Made by a program: the position numbers and the translations under genes | Origin: Methylomonas paludis | GTDB lineage: Bacteria; Pseudomonadota; Gammaproteobacteria; Methylococcales; Methylomonadaceae | DNA: 64,000 bases | Reading direction: 5' to 3' | Assembly (NCBI RefSeq): GCF_018734325.1 | Contig: NZ_CP073754.1 | Coordinates: forward strand, 1,426,001 to 1,490,000 | Shown: positions 48,336 through 56,993 of the stretch, in pieces | How positions within the stretch are numbered: the first letter of the stretch is position 1 | Layout: every line of letters starts with the position of its first letter | The notes under the pieces: model-generated | Seen by the model: the letters and a program-made list of their open reading frames with translations, nothing else | Database searches by the model: none | Told to the model about the DNA's origin: nothing

Positions 48336-48815
48336 TTAAGGTAACAGGGGGCCGATACGATCAAGTTCCGCTTTTAACCGGGCCCGATCATGTTGCAATT
48401 CTTCCAGCGGCAAGGCTAAAAACTGTTCGATGCGATACCTGACAATGCCATAAGCCGTTTCAAAAGCGGCTTTGATTTCCGCTGCTGTGCCTTCGGCATG
48501 GGCCGGATCTTCCACCCCCCAGTGGCTGCGTAACACCGGGCCCAAGTAAGCCGGGCAGGTTTCATTGGCGGCATTGCCGCACACACTGATCACAATATCC
48601 GGAGTTAAGGGTAAATCATTCCAGGATTTGCTGTAGTAACCCGCAGTCGATATGCCTTTCTCTGCTAATATCGCCACAGCGCCACTGTTTAAGCGGCCTA
48701 ATGGTTTGCTGCCGGCACTCAACGCATGCCAGCCTTCCGGGGCCAGATGATTAAAAATAGCTTCGCCCATCAGGGATCGACAGGAGTTGCCGGTACACAG
48801 AAATAACACGTTCAT
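48336..48815 (-). CDS. arsC: Arsenate reductase ArsC, low-molecular-weight phosphatase fold
   Basis: This 159-residue enzyme reduces As(V) to As(III). The nucleophile loop is CTGNSCR (Cys7 to Arg13), and the C-terminal redox pair is in SVCGNAANETCPAYLGP, typical of thioredoxin-coupled ArsC. The ATG at 48815 gives the conserved MNVLFLCTGN start. It precedes acr3. Confidence 0.93.
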   Translation of the reverse strand: MNVLFLCTGNSCRSLMGEAIFNHLAPEGWHALSAGSKPLGRLNSGAVAILAEKGISTAGYYSKSWNDLPLTPDIVISVCGNAANETCPAYLGPVLRSHWGVEDPAHAEGTAAEIKAAFETAYGIVRYRIEQFLALPLEELQHDRARLKAELDRIGPLLP

Positions 48816-48998
48816 AATCAAAGATTCGATGGATAGGTAAAAAAATTAGTCACAGCCACTCGATGCCGCAGCGGTAGCTAAGCAATGTTCGGGATTTCCG
48901 GCGCAGCAGTCGGCAATTGAATAGTGCAAATAAATTCTAGCAAACTCTGGTTCCAAATGACTGGTTACTGGATTAATACTTGATGAGTTTTTGGAAAA

Positions 48999-50375
48999 TC
49001 AGCTGCCCAAAAACAGCAGCATATCTTCAGTACGGGTGTAGTCACTGGTTTTATAAATCAAATGATCATCGGCATCCATAATGATGAAGAACGGCAAGCC
49101 CACTTTCAATTCGGTATAGCGTTTATCGTTTTGGAAACCAGGAAATTCAGAGTCAGTATCATAAATTTTCAACAGCACCGCGTGTTTAAGGCCTGCAATC
49201 AAGGTTTTATCTGTCAGTGTTAAATGTTCAAACGCTTTGCAGTTGGCACACCAGTAAGCAAAGAAATCAACAAAGATGGGTTTGCCCTGTTCCCGCGCGG
49301 CTTTAACCGCATCTTCTCGGTTTAAATACCAGGTGAGTTCGCCTTTGGTTTCAGTCGCAATTATAGGCGTTGCCGAAACTGCTGCCAGTTGAGTGGCTGC
49401 CGTCGATGTGTTGAATACGCCTTGCGCCAGTAATACGCTGCCAACCACGCCAAACAGTACGCAAAACGCCCGTTCCATGCGCTTATAGCTGTCAATATGC
49501 TCTGTTTCCCAAAGGTATACCGAAAACAAGATAGTCAAACCGCCAAAGTAGACTAATTGAATACTTTCCGGTTTTAAGCCATATCCGGACAGGCCTTTTT
49601 CCAGATAGGTATAGGCAAAATACAGAATCAGCACACCCAATGCCCATTGCACATATTTCATCCAATTGCCTGATTTGGGCAGACGCACCCCAAACAGACC
49701 AATCAGCAGAAAAGGTATGCCCAGTCCCAGGCCAAAAGCCAGCATTTTGCTGGCAGCCACCAGGGTGCTGGTGAGGGAAAGCTGGTCGGTTTGGCTGGCA
49801 AGCCCCACCAGAATGCTCACCACAAACGGGCCGACACAGGATGAAGACAGCAGTCCGGCACCCATACCCATCAAAAAGGTACCCGAGATACCAGGGGTTT
49901 TTTCGCCAATGGCATTGCCGGAAAACCAGGAAATGTGAATAAAGCCGGCCGTTGATAAGGCCAGCACCAAAAATAATAGTGCCAGCAGAATATTGGTCAG
50001 CGGCAGGCGCAATACTTCGTTAAATGCACCGCCGGAAGTCGCGGCAATCAGACCGAACAAAAAGTAAATAATCGCCAGACCGGCATAATACACAATAGGA
50101 TGCAGTGCTGCCGATACTTGATGGTTGGCGCGGCCTTGAATAATACTGGCGGTGATAGGATAAAGCGGATACACGCAAGGCAACAAACTGGCCAGCAAAC
50201 CGCCCAACATCAAGAACAGGTAAGCGCTTAAGGACGACTGGTTAGAGGCTAATTGTCCCTCAACCCATGAATTCATGGTGGAAATGGGGTTGTCGGCATA
50301 AGCATTAACGCTGACTAGCCAAAAACTTAATACTGCGACAAGATAAATCAGCTTTTTCATAGAAATCCTGAGCAA
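48999..50375 (-). CDS. DsbD-like membrane disulfide reductase with thioredoxin domain
   Basis: This 458-residue protein has a signal peptide, eight membrane segments of the CcdA/DsbD domain (LPCVYPLYPITASII and SSSCVGPFVVSILVGLAS hold the conserved cysteines) and a C-terminal thioredoxin-fold with FFAYWCANCKAFE. It lacks the N-terminal DsbD immunoglobulin-like domain. It would pass electrons from the cytosol to the periplasm. Its place between an exported phosphatase-fold protein and arsC suggests electron supply to that exported protein. Confidence 0.88.
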   Translation of the reverse strand: MLRISMKKLIYLVAVLSFWLVSVNAYADNPISTMNSWVEGQLASNQSSLSAYLFLMLGGLLASLLPCVYPLYPITASIIQGRANHQVSAALHPIVYYAGLAIIYFLFGLIAATSGGAFNEVLRLPLTNILLALLFLVLALSTAGFIHISWFSGNAIGEKTPGISGTFLMGMGAGLLSSSCVGPFVVSILVGLASQTDQLSLTSTLVAASKMLAFGLGLGIPFLLIGLFGVRLPKSGNWMKYVQWALGVLILYFAYTYLEKGLSGYGLKPESIQLVYFGGLTILFSVYLWETEHIDSYKRMERAFCVLFGVVGSVLLAQGVFNTSTAATQLAAVSATPIIATETKGELTWYLNREDAVKAAREQGKPIFVDFFAYWCANCKAFEHLTLTDKTLIAGLKHAVLLKIYDTDSEFPGFQNDKRYTELKVGLPFFIIMDADDHLIYKTSDYTRTEDMLLFLGS

Positions 50376-50419
50376 AATGGCGCAGACTTGGCTGCGCCAT
50401 TAGTGACGTGGCAATGGGC

Positions 50420-51130
50420 TTAGTCTTTGACCTGAGCAATCAGATACAACATTTCCCGGCCTATCTGCTGGGTGCGTTCGTCGTAACGTGCCGTTTCTTC
50501 AGGGGTGCCGTCTGCTACTTTTGGATCGTCGTATGGAATGGCAATTCTGAAGGTGCTGCCTTGGACAATAGGGCAGTTTTTGTCGGCTTGCGAACAGGTC
50601 ATGATCGCGGCAAAATTTTCTTTGGGATTACCTTCAGCGTTGTAAACTTTTGAATAGCTGCGAATTTCCGGTTTATTGTCAGAAAATTTGACCAGATAGA
50701 CAGAATTGCTGCCGCCAGTCGAGTCGGTAACTGTAAATCCCACCCGGCGTAGTGCATCAACGGTGCGGGAATTCATGGCGGTGGCTTCGGTGCCGCCGGA
50801 ATAGGCATGTACGCCTTCCACATCATAATAAGCCGCTGCGGTTTGGGTCCAGATTTGGGCCAAGTGGCTGCGCCGCGAATTATGGGTACAGATAAAGGTC
50901 AGTTGTGCGGCTTCGCCGGCCTGCAATTTACTGCGGATAAACAGGGCGGCTTTTTTTAATTCTTTTTGGCGATCAGCCGGAATTTGCTCAAACTCAGCGC
51001 TTAATTTCTCAATGGCAGGTCGAATGGATTCCAGCACATCATCCTCGCCGGCGTGGGCAAAATTAATCAATCCGAATATTAGGACTAAGCCCAAAAATAG
51101 TCTTGTGTTGCAAAAAACAGCAAAATTCAT
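50420..51130 (-). CDS. Exported low-molecular-weight phosphatase-fold protein (arsenate reductase-like)
   Basis: This 236-residue protein has a signal peptide (about 1-27, ending NFAHA), a helical spacer and then a phosphatase loop CTHNSRR (Cys81 to Arg87, CX5R). EATAMNSRTVDALRRVGFTV and two further Cys in TCSQADKNCP follow. The fold matches ArsC/LMW-PTP but the signal peptide places it in the periplasm, where arsenate reduction is unusual. Neighbours (arsR, DsbD-like, arsC, acr3) point to a role in arsenic handling, which is an inference. Confidence 0.8.
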   Translation of the reverse strand: MNFAVFCNTRLFLGLVLIFGLINFAHAGEDDVLESIRPAIEKLSAEFEQIPADRQKELKKAALFIRSKLQAGEAAQLTFICTHNSRRSHLAQIWTQTAAAYYDVEGVHAYSGGTEATAMNSRTVDALRRVGFTVTDSTGGSNSVYLVKFSDNKPEIRSYSKVYNAEGNPKENFAAIMTCSQADKNCPIVQGSTFRIAIPYDDPKVADGTPEETARYDERTQQIGREMLYLIAQVKD

Positions 51131-51175
51131 GTTACCTCACCATTAGCAGATATTTGAAAATCGCCGATATAGCGC

Positions 51176-51556
51176 CTAACAACAGTCGATAGACTGATAG
51201 ACCACCTTAGGACATTCCGTGCGGTTATCGGCGAAGCGTTGAAGGATGGCTGCACGTTTACTTAGATCTTCAGCAAAACAGGGGTACTCATCCGTTCTGT
51301 CCAGCAGACAGTTCAGATTAGCCAGCAGCACAGGATGGGCAGGGGCCGGTAGGCTGTAGACCATCCAGATACCTTCTCGCTTAGCTTGTACAAAGCCCAA
51401 TTTTTTCATGTATTGCAATTGTTTGGATGTTTTAACCTGAGTTTCATCCAGAATCTCCTGCAAATGGCACACGCACAGTGCACCATGCTTTAACAGGTTT
51501 AAAATCCGCAAGCGTTGCAGGTCACAAAGACATTTATAAAGTTTATCTAATTCCAC
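51176..51556 (-). CDS. arsR: ArsR-type metalloregulator
   Basis: This 126-residue winged-helix repressor has LCVCHLQEIL, the As(III)-binding Cys pair, on the helix that precedes the recognition helix. Extra cysteines lie at the C-terminus (SIDCC). It is the first gene of the ars operon and should repress it until arsenite binds. Confidence 0.92.
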   Translation of the reverse strand: MELDKLYKCLCDLQRLRILNLLKHGALCVCHLQEILDETQVKTSKQLQYMKKLGFVQAKREGIWMVYSLPAPAHPVLLANLNCLLDRTDEYPCFAEDLSKRAAILQRFADNRTECPKVVYQSIDCC

Positions 51557-51729
51557 GTTTGTTATATCCTTCTGTTTATATATCCTAACAACAGTATATG
51601 ACAGCTTGAAGACAATGCTGTTTTAACTATTCAGGGTAGCTTCTATGGATCATTGCCGAATCGCGGCGTTATTTAGCAAATGGCTTTGCAGCATCCTGTC
51701 GCATTTTTAGGTAACTCTGCTGCGATGTG

Positions 51730-51760
51730 CCTCGATTCCACTGCGTTTCATCGAGGCTAC
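51730..51760 (+). repeat. REP element, family A
   Basis: Arms CCTCGAT/ATCGAGG with loop TCCACTGCGTTTC and CTAC tail, upstream of arsR. Confidence 0.8.
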
Positions 51761-51774
51761 AGGGTTTACTCTAG

Positions 51775-53295
51775 TTACGGTTTTTTATGTTTAGACAGCT
51801 TGTCGGCCACACTAGTCAGATAATCATGGGCATCGCCGTGGGTTTGAATGGCACGCGAGTTGGCAAATACTGCCTTGGTATTGGTGGTTTTGCTCATGCT
51901 GTTATCCAGCTTGGCGGCAGTAAATAAAAAGGCCGGTAAATTGCCTGGGGCTATGGCTTTATTCGGTGCGCTGGCTGCAGGGGCGGCGATTTTGGCATCG
52001 GCTACCGCATCATCGCCGGCCGGCATCGGTAATACTGCCGGGGTATCGCTACGCGGTTCGGGCAAAGATAATAAGCTGGTCAGGTTATTGGCGGCGGCAT
52101 CGCGATTGGTCAGCGGCTCCAACTCGGCCAAAGCTTCCAGCGTGGCGGGGATAGACGAATGATCATACACGCTGTGATCGATGGTATTTTTAGGGATATA
52201 AGGCGATATCACCACCGCCGGAACCCGTACCCCCAACTGTTCAAAATCAAAGCCATGCAGGTTATAACGGCTATCATCGCCGGGAGCCACGGTTTTGGGC
52301 GGCACTACATGGTCATAAAAACCGCCGTGCTCATCATAAGTGATAATCAACAGACTGTTTTCCCATAAGTGGGAGTTGCGCAGGGTTTCATAGACTTCCT
52401 TGATCAGGGCTTCGCCGTAACGTACATCATCGCGTGGATGTTGAGATTGGCCGCCAAAATAGGAATTATTGGATACGTCACCGTAATTGGGTTCGATAAA
52501 GGTATAAAAGTAGGGGTAATCACGCTGTACATCATAAGCAAAGGTTTCAAAATGATGGCAATCCAACTCGCTGACATGATCCAGCGCTGCTACACAGGGA
52601 ATCGACCCCAGTAAGGGTTGGCTTTTGCCGCCATAAATCCGCCAGGGTGAGGGCAGGCCTTTATTGGCCAAAGCCTGAAAAATACTGCCTTTATCAAACT
52701 TGAAACCGTTGAGTGTTTCCCATTCTGCCATTTGCTCGGTGGTGGGGCTGTCATCCAGGCCATGCGAAGTGGCGCCGTGCACAAAAAAACGGTTGGGCCA
52801 GGTAGGGCCGGGCAGTGCGGAATACCAGTTATCGCACACCGCAAATTCGCAGGCCAGCGTATATAAAATCGGTAACTGGGCCGGTGTGTCATAGCATTTC
52901 AATACTTCGCCATAGTTGTCTTTGGCTTTGCCTTCGCCGGCGGATGGGGAGTTGACGTAATCCCAGACAAAACCGGACATATTAATATCCGGATACCATT
53001 TATCCGGTGGAAATTTAGCCCCATAGCCGCTGAGTTGATACAACACATCCTCCAGTTCATGACCAGGGCCATAGGGCATAGACCAGTCGGCCGGTTTAGT
53101 CACTGGATAATCCACGCCCAAATAGCTGTTGCTGTACGGCACATCCAGGCCGTTAATGGCGGTGGGTTGGCCGGTTTGGGCATCGGTACCGGTAATTTTG
53201 GCAAACCCGAGCATGTGGTCAAAAGAGCGATTTTCCAGCATCAATACAAAAACGTGTTTGATTTGGGCGTTGGGATTGGCGGCATTAGTAGGCAT
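51775..53295 (-). CDS. Phosphoesterase family protein (phospholipase C/acid phosphatase-like)
   Basis: This 506-residue protein has HVFVLMLENRSFDHMLGF at the N-terminus, the metal-binding motif of the PF04185 phosphoesterases, and TYDEHGGFYDHVVPP and GVRVPAVVISPY further on. Such enzymes hydrolyse phospholipids or phosphate esters. No signal peptide is seen, so it may be cytosolic or exported by another route. The C-terminal tail (about 400-506) is Ala/Pro-rich and not conserved. Confidence 0.85.
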   Translation of the reverse strand: MPTNAANPNAQIKHVFVLMLENRSFDHMLGFAKITGTDAQTGQPTAINGLDVPYSNSYLGVDYPVTKPADWSMPYGPGHELEDVLYQLSGYGAKFPPDKWYPDINMSGFVWDYVNSPSAGEGKAKDNYGEVLKCYDTPAQLPILYTLACEFAVCDNWYSALPGPTWPNRFFVHGATSHGLDDSPTTEQMAEWETLNGFKFDKGSIFQALANKGLPSPWRIYGGKSQPLLGSIPCVAALDHVSELDCHHFETFAYDVQRDYPYFYTFIEPNYGDVSNNSYFGGQSQHPRDDVRYGEALIKEVYETLRNSHLWENSLLIITYDEHGGFYDHVVPPKTVAPGDDSRYNLHGFDFEQLGVRVPAVVISPYIPKNTIDHSVYDHSSIPATLEALAELEPLTNRDAAANNLTSLLSLPEPRSDTPAVLPMPAGDDAVADAKIAAPAASAPNKAIAPGNLPAFLFTAAKLDNSMSKTTNTKAVFANSRAIQTHGDAHDYLTSVADKLSKHKKP

Positions 53296-53436
53296 GGGTA
53301 TTACTCCAATTAAATAATCAAACTAATCAAGCTAAGCTAAAACTTGGCTTTGATACCGCAAATGCGGCTGCTAAGCGCTAAGCTAAACATTGATAGATAG
53401 CAAGGATGTTAAGAATAGCGGATTGTATTGGCCTGC

Positions 53437-54024
53437 TTATGGCTTACTGGCTTCATTGGGCGCATTACCCTTGCCTTCCGCCATTTTTAGGCCCAGATAG
53501 GCCGAAGAGCTGACACCTAATAATGCCAGGGTGGGGGGATCGAATTCCGGAAAATGACCTAAATTTAATTTTGAAAAAACTTCAATCAGAAAATAACCGC
53601 CATAAACCAGATTCAAAATCACGGCCTGATAACGATGTACGCTTAAACCATATTCATCGGACAAAATATCGGTTATTAAGCCTTGAGAGGGGTAAATATC
53701 CTGATGCCGGGTAATCGACACATCAGCAATATGGGCGTTATCAATTAATTTACCCGAGGTGGTGGTAAATAAACTAATACCCAGCAGGGTAAGACAGGTG
53801 GAGTTCATCGGCCAAATAACGCCGGTTAAACCGTAAACCAGGGTAAAACTAATTACAATAACCAGTGTCCACCACAATAATTGTACCCGAGCCAGACTAT
53901 AGGGTTTGTTATCTGTCAGGGTACTGTCATCTCTGAGCGCCACTCGATCTTTATAAAATCGAAAGGCGCCAAACAGAATTAATAACGATATACCGATAGC
54001 GAAATACAGTTTCAGCGTATCCAT
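53437..54024 (-). CDS. Hypothetical inner-membrane protein
   Basis: This 195-residue protein has an N-terminal membrane segment (LKLYFAIGISLLILFGAF), a second at LLWWTLVIVISFTLVYGLTGVIW, a third at CLTLLGISLFTTTSG, and a fourth near VILNLVYGGYFLIEVF. The ATG at 54024 with TTGAGG upstream is chosen over a TTG at 54036. The family is not recognised. Confidence 0.6.
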   Translation of the reverse strand: MDTLKLYFAIGISLLILFGAFRFYKDRVALRDDSTLTDNKPYSLARVQLLWWTLVIVISFTLVYGLTGVIWPMNSTCLTLLGISLFTTTSGKLIDNAHIADVSITRHQDIYPSQGLITDILSDEYGLSVHRYQAVILNLVYGGYFLIEVFSKLNLGHFPEFDPPTLALLGVSSSAYLGLKMAEGKGNAPNEASKP

Positions 54025-54108
54025 GGTGCACCTCAAGTTAAACTTTAAGTTGTTGTTATTATAAGTTTGTAACTATTCACCGTAATGATAATGGCTAGGC
54101 TGGGTATC

Positions 54109-54139
54109 CCTCGATGCCACCACCTTGCATCGAGGCTAG
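54109..54139 (+). repeat. REP element, family A, with CTAG tail
   Basis: CCTCGAT/ATCGAGG arms, loop GCCACCACCTTGC, tail CTAG instead of CTAC. Confidence 0.7.
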
Positions 54140-54284
54140 GGTGTGCTTGGTTGCCCGATAGGCAAGCCAGCAAAACTTTGTTTGCGGTTCAAAATCTATC
54201 ATGCTCTGATTGCCAAGTAAATATAAATGTAATTAATCAGCCGCATTTTTGCCGATTATTTTTAAACAAATGCTTAGCTGTGAA

Positions 54285-54315
54285 TGATGCGCTGCACTGT
54301 GTTTAGCATATATTA
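54285..54315 (+). repeat. REP element, family B, decayed
   Basis: GATGCGC left arm with GCATATA right arm and TTAC tail. Confidence 0.5.
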
Positions 54316-54441
54316 CAACTGCCTATTTAAGGGGATATTTGGGCGATGAATAGTGACATATAAATAAAGTTTAGCCGAATTAAATCGTTTCAGATAACCG
54401 TCATGGATTAATTTGCATATAGGCTAATAGAGTGGCGATAT

Positions 54442-54924
54442 TCAGGGTAAGTGATTGCCCTCAGCGGATACTCCCCAGTGCTGAGCCAGATAATCGCGTC
54501 TGGTGATAAAAATCTGCTGTAGTTTGGGGCCGATTAACAATCTGTCCAACCAATCCCCCAGCCAGCCCCAGGGCATGGCGTAATAGACAATATCTTCCAG
54601 CTTAATGCCTTCTGCACAGGGGGTGATACACACCTCATGACTCCAGAAGTTAAACGGGCCAACCCGCTGCTGATAGACAAAACGCTGGGGACGCTGGCAG
54701 TGGCAAACCTCCGATAGCCAGGCCATAGGCCAGCCGGCCACCGCCTTCATCCGATAACTGATCATCAGCCCGGCATAAATATCATCCGGTACCGGCGAAG
54801 TGATCTCTACATGAAAAAACGCCGGGGTAATGTCATTCAGATGATAAGGCGAGGAAAAAAACGCCCAGGCTTGCTCTGGGTTTAAGGCTAGGGTTTGGGC
54901 AAAATAAAGATGATGGATTTTCAT
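54442..54924 (-). CDS. SRPBCC-type ligand-binding protein
   Basis: This 160-residue protein has the START/SRPBCC fold pattern: N-terminal strand, helix (LNPEQAWAFFSSPYHLNDITP), a set of strands (RFVYQQRVGPFNFWSHEVCITP), and a C-terminal helix with FITRRDYLAQHWG. Such proteins bind small hydrophobic ligands. Its start codon overlaps that of the divergent SOUL-type gene. Confidence 0.75.
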   Translation of the reverse strand: MKIHHLYFAQTLALNPEQAWAFFSSPYHLNDITPAFFHVEITSPVPDDIYAGLMISYRMKAVAGWPMAWLSEVCHCQRPQRFVYQQRVGPFNFWSHEVCITPCAEGIKLEDIVYYAMPWGWLGDWLDRLLIGPKLQQIFITRRDYLAQHWGVSAEGNHLP

Positions 54925-55789
54925 GGCTTATGTGGAAAAGTATTCGAATGACGGTCATACCGAGTATGATTCTCGATACCTGATAACAGACCACGAATTT
55001 TTACCCGTTCGTAGGTCGGTATTATGCAGAATTTACCGTAAAAACAATTTTTTGCCGGCAAGCTATGTTGGCTTTTTTGTCGTTTTAACTTGTGTATTGT
55101 TCCAGCCTACGCTGGCTGATTTATCCAATTTCACGCAAAAATTTTTTTCCGAGGCATACTCAACTGTTATGAACAACACCTATTTAAAACAGGCGCTGGG
55201 CGCAATCAGGGACGGCATTAAAACCCTAGCCAGTTTCGGTAGTGCATTATTGGATGCAGGGGGAATGATAGTGGGGGTCAGACACAGCAAAGAGCCGGAT
55301 TATCAGTTATTGTCGACTGACGGTAATATTCAGATCAGGCTATACCCGGCCATTCTGACGGCGGAAACGTTGATTGATGCCGATTATGCCGCCAGCGGCA
55401 GCCTGGGTTTCAAGCGCTTGGCCGGGTTTATTTTTGGGGAAAATCACTCTGCACAGCAAATGGCCATGACGGTGCCGGTTAGTCGTCAGGCTGTGGACAA
55501 GCAATGGCTGATGTCTTTTGTGATGCCTGCCGCGCAGACGCTGGAAACCCTGCCCAAGCCTATAAACCCGGATATTGCCATTAAAGAAATTCCAGCGCGT
55601 AAAGTGGCGGTGTTGAGTTATTCTGGTAGCCTGACGTTGGACAGCATTACCCATAATAGTGAGCTGTTGCTGAATTGGCTGGATAGCCGGCAGATTCAAG
55701 CCGTTTCCGAGCCACGTTCTGCTGCTTATGATCCGCCTTGGACGTTGCCGCAATTTCGCCGGAATGAAATCCATATCGATATTGCTTAA
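54923..55789 (+). CDS. SOUL/heme-binding family protein with N-terminal membrane segment
   Basis: The 288-residue frame ends with the SOUL-family pattern: GFKRLAGFIFGENHS, MAMTVPVSRQAVDKQWLMSFVMP, and PPWTLPQFRRNEIHIDI. An N-terminal hydrophobic segment (about 47-66) could be a signal peptide. The start at 54923 overlaps the divergent SRPBCC gene; a TTG just before PASYVGFF or a Met at 55169 is possible. Heme or porphyrin binding is the usual role. Confidence 0.78.
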   Translation: MAYVEKYSNDGHTEYDSRYLITDHEFLPVRRSVLCRIYRKNNFLPASYVGFFVVLTCVLFQPTLADLSNFTQKFFSEAYSTVMNNTYLKQALGAIRDGIKTLASFGSALLDAGGMIVGVRHSKEPDYQLLSTDGNIQIRLYPAILTAETLIDADYAASGSLGFKRLAGFIFGENHSAQQMAMTVPVSRQAVDKQWLMSFVMPAAQTLETLPKPINPDIAIKEIPARKVAVLSYSGSLTLDSITHNSELLLNWLDSRQIQAVSEPRSAAYDPPWTLPQFRRNEIHIDIA

Positions 55790-55839
55790 ATATGTTGAAT
55801 TGCGCTGATGCTGGTTTGGTTAAGGCTGTGCTGCGAATT

Positions 55840-55870
55840 CCTCGATTCCACTGCGTTGCATCGAGGCTAC
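55840..55870 (+). repeat. REP element, family A
   Basis: CCTCGAT/ATCGAGG arms, loop TCCACTGCGTTGC and CTAC tail. It is followed by CTAACGCAAACAT, as also seen before other REP repeats. Confidence 0.8.
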
Positions 55871-55954
55871 GGGTTGCGATGATGCGGGGTGTATGCATCA
55901 ACTAACGCAAACATAGTATTTTAAAGAGGTTCTTAGGGGCTGAATAGTTTCAAT

Positions 55955-56329
55955 ATGATGATGTTATTGCTGGTGGCGCACGGTAGCCGCCGAGATGAAT
56001 CTAATGCCGAGGTTAAGGCTCTGGCCAATCAGTTGCTGAGTGCCGAGAGCGGTTTTGCCGATATCGATTGCGCTTTTCTGGAAATTGCCCAGCCTTCCAT
56101 TCCTGATGGGTTAAGGCAATTAATTGCCAAGGGTGCCTTGGAAATTGTGGTGATGCCGTATTTTTTATCCGCCGGACGCCATGTCAGCAGCGATATTCCG
56201 GCAGAGATAGAGCAAGTCAGGGTAGAGCATCCTGAGATTAATATTCGTATGGCACCTTATTTGGGGGCCAGCGCTGAAATTGCCCAGATTGTTATGCAGC
56301 AGGCTAGTAGCGTGCTGCAGGAGATATAG
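55955..56329 (+). CDS. cbiX: CbiX-type sirohydrochlorin chelatase, small form
   Basis: This 124-residue protein has VAHGSRRDESN with the metal-binding His, and YFLSAGRHVSSDIP with a second. The short form acts as a homodimer and inserts Co2+ or Fe2+ into sirohydrochlorin. It stands between a SOUL-type gene and a peroxiredoxin. No other tetrapyrrole genes are adjacent. Confidence 0.85.
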   Translation: MMMLLLVAHGSRRDESNAEVKALANQLLSAESGFADIDCAFLEIAQPSIPDGLRQLIAKGALEIVVMPYFLSAGRHVSSDIPAEIEQVRVEHPEINIRMAPYLGASAEIAQIVMQQASSVLQEI

Positions 56330-56341
56330 GCTGTCGCTCAT

Positions 56342-56372
56342 GATTCGCTTCACTGCGTTCAGCATATCCTAT
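56342..56372 (+). repeat. REP element, family B, decayed
   Basis: GATTCGC, loop TTCACTGCGTTCA, GCATATC, CTAT. It lies 13 bp after the CbiX stop. Confidence 0.6.
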
Positions 56373-56419
56373 ACCTAACTTCTGCCAACATTTTAACCCG
56401 TACAGCGAGGTGTATTCAG

Positions 56420-56959
56420 ATGAAAATATTGACTAAGCTATTAAAACAGTTCGCTTTGTTACTCACCTGCCTGCCGTTTATCCCGGCAGCGCTGGCCCAG
56501 CCTTTGAGCGTAGGTCAGGCCGCGCCCTTGTTTACGATCAAAACTCAGGACGGCAGTGATTTCAATTTGGTAGATCGCCGTCAGCAGGGTTGGACAGTGT
56601 TATATTTTTACCCCAAAGCCGGGACACCGGGTTGCACCACCCAGGCTTGTGCCTATCGAGATGCCATTCAGGCGGTGCGCAAGCAAAATGCCGAAGTGTT
56701 TGGCATCAGTACCGATGGGGTTGCCGATCTGCGCGATTTTCAGCAAAAACATAAATTGGGTTTTACTTTGCTATCCGATCCGGGCGCTCTGGTAACCACG
56801 GAGTATGGTGTGAAAATGCCGGTGTTGAAAATGGCCAAGCGCTGGACTTTTATCCTGGATCCGGAACTTAAGGTGCGCTATATTGACGACAATGTCGATC
56901 CGGCGCTGGATGCGCTGAAAGTGGCTGACATCTTAAAAAATCTGCAAGCCCAGCCCTGA
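56420..56959 (+). CDS. Exported peroxiredoxin (BCP/PrxQ type)
   Basis: This 179-residue protein has a signal peptide (to PAALAQP) and a thioredoxin fold with peroxidatic Cys72 and resolving Cys77 (PGCTTQAC). It reduces peroxides in the periplasm. The VLYFYPKAGTPGCT motif and FTLLSDPGALVTTEYGV region are typical of PrxQ. Confidence 0.92.
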   Translation: MKILTKLLKQFALLLTCLPFIPAALAQPLSVGQAAPLFTIKTQDGSDFNLVDRRQQGWTVLYFYPKAGTPGCTTQACAYRDAIQAVRKQNAEVFGISTDGVADLRDFQQKHKLGFTLLSDPGALVTTEYGVKMPVLKMAKRWTFILDPELKVRYIDDNVDPALDALKVADILKNLQAQP

Positions 56960-56993
56960 CTTGATCAGGGCTGGTAAGCGGGTATAGCCGGCT

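Larger units (their letters stand above)
54025..54441. other. Intergenic region with two REPs
   Basis: The 417 bp hold a family A REP (54109-54139) and a family B REP (54285-54315). No gene is seen. Confidence 0.5.
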
